A stretch of 64,000 bases of DNA from SZUA-36 sp963704855 (lineage in GTDB: Bacteria > Pseudomonadota > Gammaproteobacteria > Xanthomonadales > SZUA-36): assembly GCA_963704855.1 (NCBI GenBank), contig CAVPHY010000028.1, positions 248,001-312,000 of the forward strand. The letters are read 5' to 3'. Position 1 is the first letter of the stretch, and each line of letters opens with the position of its first letter. Shown in pieces: positions 41,941 to 49,180 of this stretch. The notes under the pieces were generated by a model that saw nothing but the letters and a program-made list of their open reading frames with translations, ran no database searches and was not told the origin of the DNA. The translations under genes were made by a program, and so were the position numbers.

Positions 41941-42686
41941 TGGGCACCCGGAATTTAGAACTGGAAATCATGCGTTATGATCCGGAGAAGGACGAGGCGC
42001 CCTGGTTTCAGAGTTACACGGTTCCCTGTCTCGAGGATTGGGTAATCCTGGATGCAATCAATTATGTGAAGGACAATCTCGATACCACGCTTGCCTTCCG
42101 CTGGTCCTGCCACATGATGGTTTGTGGCAGTTGCGGCATGATGGTCAATGGTGAGCCGGTTCTGACCTGCAAGACATTCGTCCGTGAACTGCCCGACAAG
42201 GTGCGTATCGAGCCATTGGAGAACTTCCCCATTGAGCGTGACCTGGTGGTGGTGCTCGATGATGTAGTCCAGAAACTTCACAAGGTGCAGCCCTACATAA
42301 TCCGCAAGGATCCGCCACCGGCCGAGAACCAGGAATATATCCAGACCCGCGGCCAACTGGCAATATTCAAGCAGCTGACGATGTGTATCAACTGTATGTG
42401 TTGTTATGCCGCGTGTCCGCAGTATGCACTCAACAAAGACTTCATCGGCCCGGCGGCCCTGGCGCTGGCTCACCGCTATAACCGGGATAACCGCGACCAG
42501 GGTAAATCTGACCGGCTGGATATCCTTGCGGATCACGATGGTGTCTGGGATTGCTCCTTTGTAGGAGCCTGCTCCGAGGTCTGTCCCAAGCACGTGGATC
42601 CGGCAGCGGCCATCCAGCAGATGAAAGTTGATGGTGCGATGGAATTCTGGAAACAGAAAATGGGTATACCGGGAGGCAAATCATGA
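41940..42686 (+). CDS. frdB: Fumarate reductase iron-sulfur subunit
   Basis: The 248-residue protein carries the cysteine sets for three clusters: CHMMVCGSCGMMVNG with a later Cys for [2Fe-2S], CINCMCCYAACP for [4Fe-4S], and CSFVGACSEVCPKHVDP for [3Fe-4S]. It transfers electrons from the quinone site of FrdCD to the FrdA flavin. Start and stop overlap its neighbours by 1 and 4 bases. Confidence 0.94.
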   Translation: MGTRNLELEIMRYDPEKDEAPWFQSYTVPCLEDWVILDAINYVKDNLDTTLAFRWSCHMMVCGSCGMMVNGEPVLTCKTFVRELPDKVRIEPLENFPIERDLVVVLDDVVQKLHKVQPYIIRKDPPPAENQEYIQTRGQLAIFKQLTMCINCMCCYAACPQYALNKDFIGPAALALAHRYNRDNRDQGKSDRLDILADHDGVWDCSFVGACSEVCPKHVDPAAAIQQMKVDGAMEFWKQKMGIPGGKS

Positions 42687-43078
42687 GTCGTAATCCTTAT
42701 GTCAGGCCGGTTTCAACCACCACCTGGTACATGCGACATGGGCGCTATAAAGTTTATGTGTTGCGTGAGCTGACCAGTTTCCTGGTGATGTTTTACAGTT
42801 TCCTGACGATTTTCGGTCTTTCGGCCCTGGCCGATTCGGCGGAGCGCTGGAATGCTTTTCTTGACTCACAGCAAAGTGCGGCCATGGTCGCCTTTCACGC
42901 CCTGGCGCTACTGTACTTCATGTTTTACCAGACGTTTCCATGGTACAAACTGGCGCCCAAGGCCATGCCGGTCTATGTGGGTGAAAAGAAACTGCCCGAT
43001 AGTTACATCATCATCGGTCACTACGTGGCATGGGTTTTAGTCAGTGCTTTCATTTTCTGGCTTGCAGGGGTAATTTGA
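42683..43078 (+). CDS. frdC: Fumarate reductase membrane subunit C
   Basis: The 131 residues equal the length of E. coli FrdC. The N-terminal NPYVRPVSTTTWYMRHGRYKVY followed by the Arg-Glu of LRELTSF corresponds to the FrdC pattern YVRPMTSTWW...YMLREGT. There are three TM helices (~30-48, ~65-82, ~108-127), and FPWYKLAPKAMPV matches the FrdC loop TWFELAPKA. The Glu in RELTS corresponds to the residue near the quinol site in FrdC. The start codon overlaps the frdB stop. Confidence 0.92.
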   Translation: MSRNPYVRPVSTTTWYMRHGRYKVYVLRELTSFLVMFYSFLTIFGLSALADSAERWNAFLDSQQSAAMVAFHALALLYFMFYQTFPWYKLAPKAMPVYVGEKKLPDSYIIIGHYVAWVLVSAFIFWLAGVI

Positions 43079-43079
43079 G

Positions 43080-43424
43080 ATGGCAATTGCAAAAAAAGCT
43101 GTAGTCTGGGGGCTGTTCGCAGCCGGTGGAACGCTGACCTCATTTATTTTCCCGGCCCTCATTGCTCTTTTCCTGTTGATCGCGACAGGAAATACCCCCG
43201 GGGGTCTGCAATTTGAACAAATTCACGCTTTTGCGTCGAGTTGGCTTGGCAAGGCATGCCTATTCATCGTACTCTTTCTCTCAGTATGGCATGCAGCGCA
43301 TCGGTTGCGGGTCGTGGCTCACGATTTCGGAATCAGGAAGGATACGCTCGTTGCTAACGCCGTCTACACGATTGCCGCGATTGGTACCGTGCTGACGGCT
43401 TTTTATTTATTGATGATCAATTAA
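43080..43424 (+). CDS. frdD: Fumarate reductase membrane subunit D
   Basis: The 114-residue protein has three TM helices. The N-terminal AVVWGLFAAGGTLTSFIFPAL matches the FrdD signature, and LSVWHAAHRLRVVAHDFGI contains the conserved His-x2-His-Arg segment. It completes the quinol-binding anchor. RquA is encoded 57 bases downstream, fitting use of rhodoquinol. Confidence 0.92.
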   Translation: MAIAKKAVVWGLFAAGGTLTSFIFPALIALFLLIATGNTPGGLQFEQIHAFASSWLGKACLFIVLFLSVWHAAHRLRVVAHDFGIRKDTLVANAVYTIAAIGTVLTAFYLLMIN

Positions 43425-43480
43425 AACTGAGAGAGGGAATATTTAGTTGCCAGACTCTGTTTCTGGCCGCTAAGGCTGAT

Positions 43481-44251
43481 ATGAATGACGATTCAAGAGC
43501 GATAGCAGAAGACTACCCGTACGATGTTGGTGGTGCCGCAGGGCAGGAAGCGACGGTCAGTGCAGCACCCGTGACTCCACCGGCCATTCCCGATTATCTT
43601 CAGGATACCTACTGGTGGGCATATGTCCATCCGAAGTCCGTTTGGGTATTTGAACGTGAATGGCTCGTGAATCTGATTTTATGGGGCAATATGAACAAGC
43701 TCACCTGTGCGGTGCTGGATGAAATGGATCTCCAGCCCAACAGCAGCGTGTTGCAGGTTGCCTGTGTCTATGGCGATTTCTCGAACCGCCTGGCAGCACA
43801 CCTCGGGCAAACACAATCCAGGCTCAGTATCGTGGATGTTGCCCCTATCCAGATCAGTAACATCAGGAAAAAGGTAGCGGCGCACGATAATGTCTCGGTT
43901 CACCTCCAGGACTCAACCTGTATGTCGTTCCCGGCCGACAATTTTGATGAGACCGTGGTATTTTTTCTTCTGCACGAACAGCCTGAAGAAGCACGCCGAA
44001 AGACGGTCGCAGAGGCTATCCGTGTCACCCGACCTGGCGGCAGGGTCATCTTTGTAGACTACCACGGGCCAAAGCGTTCCAACCCCATGCGATATGTAAT
44101 GAAACCCATCCTGACCCTGCTGGAGCCGTTTGCAATGGATCTCTGGCGCGAGGAACTACCTGCATTTATGCCCGCTGAGATCAGGCCGGAACAGCTAAGC
44201 TCCAGTTTTTATTTCGGTGGCCTATATCAGAAAGTCGTGCTCCATCTCTGA
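43481..44251 (+). CDS. rquA: Rhodoquinone biosynthesis methyltransferase-like protein RquA
   Basis: The 256-residue protein has the RquA-type N-terminal block YLQDTYWWAYVHPKSVWVFE and EWLVNLILWGN. Its altered nucleotide-binding motif LQVACVYGDFSNRL replaces the usual GxGxG of UbiE-like enzymes and is a distinguishing feature of RquA. Later segments are TVVFFLLHEQP and RVTRPGGRVIFVDYHGP. RquA converts ubiquinone to rhodoquinone, the low-potential quinone that drives fumarate reduction. Its position directly after frdABCD supports the assignment. The first 30 residues are variable and may be unstructured. Confidence 0.9.
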   Translation: MNDDSRAIAEDYPYDVGGAAGQEATVSAAPVTPPAIPDYLQDTYWWAYVHPKSVWVFEREWLVNLILWGNMNKLTCAVLDEMDLQPNSSVLQVACVYGDFSNRLAAHLGQTQSRLSIVDVAPIQISNIRKKVAAHDNVSVHLQDSTCMSFPADNFDETVVFFLLHEQPEEARRKTVAEAIRVTRPGGRVIFVDYHGPKRSNPMRYVMKPILTLLEPFAMDLWREELPAFMPAEIRPEQLSSSFYFGGLYQKVVLHL

Positions 44252-44277
44252 TTTCACAGGGGATATAATTAGATCAC

Positions 44278-45072
44278 ATGCATCCAGCCGATAACCCACT
44301 GGTTACACACCCGCACAAAAAGGGGCGATTAAGGGTTCTCTGGCATAAGACGCGCAAAGCTGCGGAGCCGCTGACCGACAGCGCCATGGCATTGGTGCCC
44401 ATCGTTCTCGTCATTTCTTTTTTTCAACTCCTGGTGCTGCGGCAACCCATTCCGAACCTTGGGGAGATGTTGTGGGGTTTCTTGCAGGTGCTTCTCGGGC
44501 TGGCGCTGTTTGTCCGCGGTCTGCAGATGGCCCTGTTCCCTATTGGTGAGGAGATGGCTTACAACTTTGTGCGCAAGGGTAACCTTTGGTGGTTGCTGAT
44601 ATTCGCATTTGCACTTGGTTTTGGCACCACGGTGGCGGAACCGGCGTTGATTGCCATCGCGGAAGAAGCGGCGAGAATTGCAGCTACCGGGCAGGTTATT
44701 GCAAACACGGCTGAGGCGCAAAACAACTACGCTGTCGGTCTGCGTCTGACCGTCGCCCTTGCCGTTGGTATCGCACTGGTCGTGGGTGTCTTCAGGATTC
44801 TTAAAGGCTGGCCGGTGCAATACCTGATTATCGGCGGCTATTTTGGCGTAGTTGTTATGACTTTTTTCGCGCCTCCCGAAATCATTGGCATCGCTTATGA
44901 TTCCGGCGGTGTCACAACCTCCACGGTGACCGTTCCACTGGTTGCGGCACTGGGTATCGGCCTGGCCCATACCATCCATGGCCGCGATCCGATGATAGAT
45001 GGTTTCGGCCTCATCGCCTTCGCTTCGCTGACCCCCATGATTTTTGTCATGGCCTTCGGGATGCTGTACTGA
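44278..45072 (+). CDS. DUF1538 membrane protein (copy 1)
   Basis: The 264-residue protein has six or more TM segments. The family hallmarks are EPALIAIAEEAARIA in the first half and IAYDSGGVTTSTVTVPLVAALGIGLA in the second. It is the most divergent of the three copies and carries a cytoplasmic N-terminal extension. The stop codon overlaps the start of the second copy (1 base). DUF1538 proteins lack a characterised substrate. The conserved acidic/Ser-Thr segments inside TM regions suggest an ion or small-molecule transporter, which is inference. PII-like and CBS proteins follow. Confidence 0.87.
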   Translation: MHPADNPLVTHPHKKGRLRVLWHKTRKAAEPLTDSAMALVPIVLVISFFQLLVLRQPIPNLGEMLWGFLQVLLGLALFVRGLQMALFPIGEEMAYNFVRKGNLWWLLIFAFALGFGTTVAEPALIAIAEEAARIAATGQVIANTAEAQNNYAVGLRLTVALAVGIALVVGVFRILKGWPVQYLIIGGYFGVVVMTFFAPPEIIGIAYDSGGVTTSTVTVPLVAALGIGLAHTIHGRDPMIDGFGLIAFASLTPMIFVMAFGMLY

Positions 45073-45863
45073 TGGACGGGCTGATCGGATTCGGCACCAA
45101 CTTGCTGACCATGCTGCGTGATATTTTGCCCATCGCGGCGATTTTGTTTGGTTTCCAGGCATTGGTATTACGGCGGAAAATCAAGGATCCGGCGCAGGTT
45201 GCCATGGGTATGTTCCTGGTGTTGCTGGGTCTCACCCTGTTTCTGGAAGGCCTGGACAGGGCCCTGTTTCCGTTGGGTCGGCTTATGGCCCAACAACTGA
45301 CGGCACCGGCTTTTATTTATGGCTCAGCGGTTGTCGAAGCCGGACCCATCCACTGGCTGGACTTCATGTGGATTTACGCGTTTGCTGCAGCCATTGGTTT
45401 TGCGACTGCCATTGCTGAACCGGCCCTGATGGCGGTTGCAATCAAGGCCAACCAGGTATCAGGCGGAACAATCACCGTTGGCGGATTACGCGTTGCAGTT
45501 GCAACGGGTGCGGCGGTTGGTGTGGCGATTGGTGCGTTCCGTATCGTCACGGGCATGCCACTGCACTGGTTCATTATCGGCGGCTATGTACTGGTCATCA
45601 TCCAGACCCTGTCAGCACCCCGTCTCATAATACCGCTTGCTTACGATTCAGGTGGTGTGACGTCTTCAACGGTAACGGTTCCACTGGTGGCGGCCCTGGG
45701 CCTGGGCCTGGCCGAGACGATACCCGGCCGCAGTCCGCTTCTTGATGGTTTTGGCCTGATCGCCTCTACCAGTCTGTTTCCAATTGTAGCGGTAATGGCG
45801 TATGCACAAATAGGCCATTGGAGAGCCGCTCGTTCGAAGCTCCAGCATGGGACGCCTCAATGA
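45072..45863 (+). CDS. DUF1538 membrane protein (copy 2)
   Basis: The 263-residue protein starts MDGLIGFGTNLLTMLRD, with hallmarks FATAIAEPALMAVAIKAN and LAYDSGGVTSSTVTVPLVAALGL. It is about four-fifths identical by eye to copy 3 and therefore arose by a recent tandem duplication. Copies 1 and 2/3 could form a hetero-oligomer. The stop overlaps the region upstream of copy 3. Confidence 0.87.
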   Translation: MDGLIGFGTNLLTMLRDILPIAAILFGFQALVLRRKIKDPAQVAMGMFLVLLGLTLFLEGLDRALFPLGRLMAQQLTAPAFIYGSAVVEAGPIHWLDFMWIYAFAAAIGFATAIAEPALMAVAIKANQVSGGTITVGGLRVAVATGAAVGVAIGAFRIVTGMPLHWFIIGGYVLVIIQTLSAPRLIIPLAYDSGGVTSSTVTVPLVAALGLGLAETIPGRSPLLDGFGLIASTSLFPIVAVMAYAQIGHWRAARSKLQHGTPQ

Positions 45864-45903
45864 TTTCCATGTGCCTGGCCATATCATTCGGGGTGCCGTA
45901 CTG

Positions 45904-46692
45904 ATGGACGGGCTGATCGGATTTGGCACTACATTGTTGACCATGATGCGTGATGTTTTGCCCATCGCCGCGATTTTGTTTGGTTTCCAGGCACTGGTAT
46001 TACGCCGGAAAATCAAGGATCCGGCGCGTGTTGCCATGGGTATGGTCCTGGTGCTGTTGGGTCTGACGCTCTTTCTGGAAGGTCTGGAAATGGCCTTGTT
46101 TCCAATTGGTCGCCTGATGGCCGAGCAATTGACGGCGCCGGAATTTATTTACGATTCAGCCAATGTTGCGCCGGTTTCCATTCACTGGCTCGATTTCATC
46201 TGGATTTATGTTTTTGCCGCGGCAATAGGTTTTGCAACCACCGTGGCTGAACCGGCCCTGCTGGCAGTGGCGATGAAGGCCAACCAGGTTTCCGGCGGTA
46301 CGATTACTGTCCGAGGTTTGCGTTATGCGGTTGCACTGGGTGTGGCGGTCGGCGTGGCAGTGGGTGCATTCCGTATTGTCACCGGCACGCCTTTGCACTG
46401 GTTCATTATCAGCGGGTATGTCGTGGTTATCATACAAACCATATCGGCACCCAAGCCTATCATACCGCTGGCGTTCGATTCAGGTGGCGTGACCACTTCA
46501 ACCGTTACGGTTCCGCTGGTCGCGGCACTGGGTCTCGGCCTGGCCGAAACGATACCCGGTCGCAGCCCTCTTCTTGATGGTTTTGGTCTGATCGCATTCG
46601 CCAGTTTGTTTCCGATAATAGCCGTCATGGCATATGCACAATTAGGTGTCTGGAAAGCGCGACGTTTGAAACGCCGTATTGAGAAAAATTAG
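45904..46692 (+). CDS. DUF1538 membrane protein (copy 3)
   Basis: The start at 45904 gives MDGLIGFGTTLLTMMRD, aligned with copy 2; an ATG at 45847 would add 19 residues that overlap the copy 2 coding end. Hallmarks are FATTVAEPALLAVAMKAN and LAFDSGGVTTSTVTVPLVAALGL. The bases before the start (gtactgatggacgggctgat) repeat those before copy 2, where the TGA was the stop of copy 1, so the duplicated unit included that junction. The C-terminus is basic (KARRLKRRIEKN). Confidence 0.87.
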   Translation: MDGLIGFGTTLLTMMRDVLPIAAILFGFQALVLRRKIKDPARVAMGMVLVLLGLTLFLEGLEMALFPIGRLMAEQLTAPEFIYDSANVAPVSIHWLDFIWIYVFAAAIGFATTVAEPALLAVAMKANQVSGGTITVRGLRYAVALGVAVGVAVGAFRIVTGTPLHWFIISGYVVVIIQTISAPKPIIPLAFDSGGVTTSTVTVPLVAALGLGLAETIPGRSPLLDGFGLIAFASLFPIIAVMAYAQLGVWKARRLKRRIEKN

Positions 46693-46716
46693 TCTATTCT
46701 TATGTGAGGTAATGCT

Positions 46717-47067
46717 ATGCACTTTAAACTGATAATTATCATGGCTGAGGATGAGAGAACCCAGGACATCCTTGACGCTGCGCGTGAAGCTGGTATCACC
46801 GGATGCACCGTTCTTAACCAGGCGCGCGGAGAGGGCGTCAAGCCGACAAAAACGTTTCTTGGTTTAAGTATCGACACCCATGTAGATGTCATCCTGATGC
46901 TGGCCGAAGAGCATATGAGCAGGGAAATAATGGAAAAGGTGGCTCTGGCCGGTGAGTTTGATGAATCTCCCGGATCCGGTATCGCCTTTCAAATTGACGT
47001 GGAAGACGCAATTGGTGTGCGTCACCAGATTGAGGCACTCGCCGAGGCAGTGGAGGAAAGATTATGA
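46717..47067 (+). CDS. PII-like signalling protein
   Basis: The 116-residue product follows the ferredoxin-like PII fold: KLIIIMAEDERTQDILDAAREAGITGCTVLNQARGEG, a shortened T-loop, then FQIDVEDAIGVRHQIEALAE. The T-loop Tyr used for uridylylation in GlnB is absent. The Shine-Dalgarno GTGAGGT lies 6 bases upstream. Its genetic link to DUF1538 genes parallels PII-like proteins that gate carboxylate, bicarbonate or ammonium transporters, so it may sense an adenine nucleotide and control the DUF1538 complex (inference). It overlaps the CBS gene by 4 bases. Confidence 0.85.
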   Translation: MHFKLIIIMAEDERTQDILDAAREAGITGCTVLNQARGEGVKPTKTFLGLSIDTHVDVILMLAEEHMSREIMEKVALAGEFDESPGSGIAFQIDVEDAIGVRHQIEALAEAVEERL

Positions 47068-47474
47068 ATGGGCATGAAAAAATTATCCGTGTACGTGATG
47101 TGATGAAAACCGATCTGGATATCGTAGACGGTATGCTGACCGTGGGCGATGCAGTGAAATCGATGAAGTTCCCGGATACACGCACCCTGATCGTTAACAA
47201 GCGGCATGAGGACGATGAATACGGTATTGTCATTTTTCGGGACATTGCAAAGAAAGTGCTGGCCCCTGGCAGCTCACCTGATCGTGTAAATGTCTATGAA
47301 ATAATGTCCAAACCAGTGATTTCTGTTCACCCGGACATGGATATCCGCTATTGCACCCGTTTGTTTGACCGCTTCGGCCTGTCGCGTGCACCCGTGCTCG
47401 ATAACCAGGAGATTATCGGGTTGGTCAGTTACACCGATATCGTGCTGAAGGGCCTGTTTCGGGAGATGGAGTAA
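47064..47474 (+). CDS. Two-CBS-domain protein
   Basis: The 136-residue protein consists of a Bateman pair: RVRDVMKTDLDIVDGMLTVGDA and VYEIMSKPVISVHPDMDIRY, each with the strand-loop-helix of CBS repeats and an LIVN.../APVLDNQEIIG end. CBS pairs bind adenosine nucleotides. Translational coupling to the PII-like gene suggests that both report energy or nucleotide state to the same membrane target, probably the DUF1538 proteins. The first CBS lacks a clear G-x-[ST]-x-x-D motif, while the second has GLVSYTDIV. Confidence 0.87.
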   Translation: MNGHEKIIRVRDVMKTDLDIVDGMLTVGDAVKSMKFPDTRTLIVNKRHEDDEYGIVIFRDIAKKVLAPGSSPDRVNVYEIMSKPVISVHPDMDIRYCTRLFDRFGLSRAPVLDNQEIIGLVSYTDIVLKGLFREME

Positions 47475-47638
47475 AAAAACAGCTTTATATTCAAACCCCT
47501 GTGAGAGCAAGGACCCGTTCCGGTTCTTGCTGCGATCAATGACCCTGTTTTCCGCTGCCTTTTCCGGCGGAACCCGACTTGAGGTAGATCAACTAAAAGC
47601 GTGATTGTGATGCGTTGTGTGTTCCGGCGCGAGTCCAT

Positions 47639-47679
47639 ATATTATAAAATACTAATATTATAAAACGCTAATATTAGAG
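47639..47679. repeat. 2.5 copies of a 16-bp A/T-rich direct repeat upstream of the octaheme gene
   Basis: Units ATATTATAAAATACTA (47639-47654) and ATATTATAAAACGCTA (47655-47670) are followed by a partial ATATTAGAG. The array ends 29 bases before the octaheme start codon. It contains TATAAA-like elements, so it may be an operator array, a promoter, or both. Confidence 0.6.
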
Positions 47680-47707
47680 TTTTTTCTGGACTTGGTTTTG
47701 GAACGGT

Positions 47708-49180
47708 ATGAAAACACGAAAACGTAACTGGTTACCCGGTTTTATAGCGATACTTCTGTTGATTGGTATCCCGGTCTGGTATTTCACCGGCGATGCTGAA
47801 TCCAGTCTCGATACCCCCTGGGAACACATGCCGAGACGGCCGGAACACGTTCCGCACACGAACCTGTTCGATGGATTTGCGGAACTCACGACCGGTCCGC
47901 AAGTGACAATGGCCTGCCTGGGCTGCCATGAAGATGCCGGTGAGCAGATGCTGCATTCGGCACACTGGAAATGGGAATCCGAACCGGTAGCAGTTGAAGG
48001 TCGCGAAGGGCTTTTTACCACCGGCAAGAAAAAGTCCATCAATAACTTCTGTATCGGTATCCAGGGTAATTGGGCTTCATGCACGGCATGCCATGCCGGT
48101 TATGGCTGGGATGACGCTGATTTCGACTTCGGCGATCCCACCCATGTCGATTGTCTCGTCTGCCATGACAACTCCGGTACTTACCGCAAAGGCAAGGCAG
48201 GGCTTCCGCTCGAGGGTGTCGACCTGATGGCCGCTGCGCAAAGCGTTGGTGTTCCCACGCGTGAAAACTGCGGAGGCTGCCACTTCCGCGGCGGTGGCGG
48301 TAACGCTGTCAAACATGGCGATCTGGATGAAAGCCTGTATTACCCGACGGAAGGGATTGATGTCCACATGGGACGTTACAACTTCCAGTGCGTGGATTGT
48401 CACCAGACAGAAGATCATGTCATTCGTGGCCGCTCCACCACGGTCAGCCTGGACAATGAGAACCAGGTGGCCTGCACTGACTGCCATAATCCCAAGGTGC
48501 ACAGTGATGACCGTATCAATGCACATACGGATACGGTTGCCTGCCAGACCTGTCATGTTCCGGAAATCGCGGTTGCACAGGCCACTAAAACCCACTGGGA
48601 CTGGTCAAAAGCTGGTGACGACTCGCGGGAGGACGATACACACCACTATCTGAAGATCAAGGGTGAGTTCATCTATGAGAAGAACCTGAAGCCCGAATAT
48701 CGTTGGTCAAACGGACTGGCTGACCGTTACCTGATGGGTGACAAACTCAAAACCTCCGGAAGCACCGCATTGAACGCGCCCCGGGGCGATATCCGTGATC
48801 CCGAAGCAAAAATATGGCCATTCAAGATACACCGCGCCAGGCAACCCTATGACACCGAATACAACTACCTCCTGCAACCGGTCACTTCGGGTCAGGGCGG
48901 CTATTGGAACGATTTCGACTGGGACAAGGCGTTCCGGCTCGGTGAAGATATCTCCGGTATTAAATACAGCGGCAACTACGGTTTTGCTGAAACGGAGATG
49001 TTCTGGCCATCGACACATATGGTTGCGGTCAAGGACAAGGCGCTGCAATGCCAGGCCTGTCACTCAGAGGGCGGCAGAATGGACTGGCAGGCATTGGGAT
49101 ATGACGGCGACCCTATCAAGCAGGGCAGCCTGACCCGCAGAAGAACAGCGGAAGGACAGGTAGGCGCCGATCATGAATAA
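47708..49180 (+). CDS. Octaheme c-type cytochrome, tetrathionate reductase (OTR) family
   Basis: The 490-residue protein has an N-terminal signal anchor (residues ~9-26) and eight CXXCH sites: CLGCH, CTACH, CLVCH, CGGCH, CVDCH, CTDCH, CQTCH and CQACH. The N-terminal blocks FAELTTGPQVTMACLGCH, NFCIGIQGNWASCTACHAGY and DPTHVDCLVCHD are typical of the octaheme tetrathionate reductase family known from Shewanella. In vitro such enzymes reduce tetrathionate, nitrite and hydroxylamine; the physiological substrate is unsettled. It overlaps the gene for a heptaheme/cytochrome b partner by 8 bases, and sulfur-transport genes follow, supporting sulfur-oxyanion metabolism. Confidence 0.87.
   Translation: MKTRKRNWLPGFIAILLLIGIPVWYFTGDAESSLDTPWEHMPRRPEHVPHTNLFDGFAELTTGPQVTMACLGCHEDAGEQMLHSAHWKWESEPVAVEGREGLFTTGKKKSINNFCIGIQGNWASCTACHAGYGWDDADFDFGDPTHVDCLVCHDNSGTYRKGKAGLPLEGVDLMAAAQSVGVPTRENCGGCHFRGGGGNAVKHGDLDESLYYPTEGIDVHMGRYNFQCVDCHQTEDHVIRGRSTTVSLDNENQVACTDCHNPKVHSDDRINAHTDTVACQTCHVPEIAVAQATKTHWDWSKAGDDSREDDTHHYLKIKGEFIYEKNLKPEYRWSNGLADRYLMGDKLKTSGSTALNAPRGDIRDPEAKIWPFKIHRARQPYDTEYNYLLQPVTSGQGGYWNDFDWDKAFRLGEDISGIKYSGNYGFAETEMFWPSTHMVAVKDKALQCQACHSEGGRMDWQALGYDGDPIKQGSLTRRRTAEGQVGADHE

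Noticed and set aside
40180..43424. Succinate dehydrogenase sdhABCD
   Set aside because: Gene order A-B-C-D and the FrdC/FrdD sequence patterns and lengths fit fumarate reductase; SdhC/SdhD-type subunits are absent.
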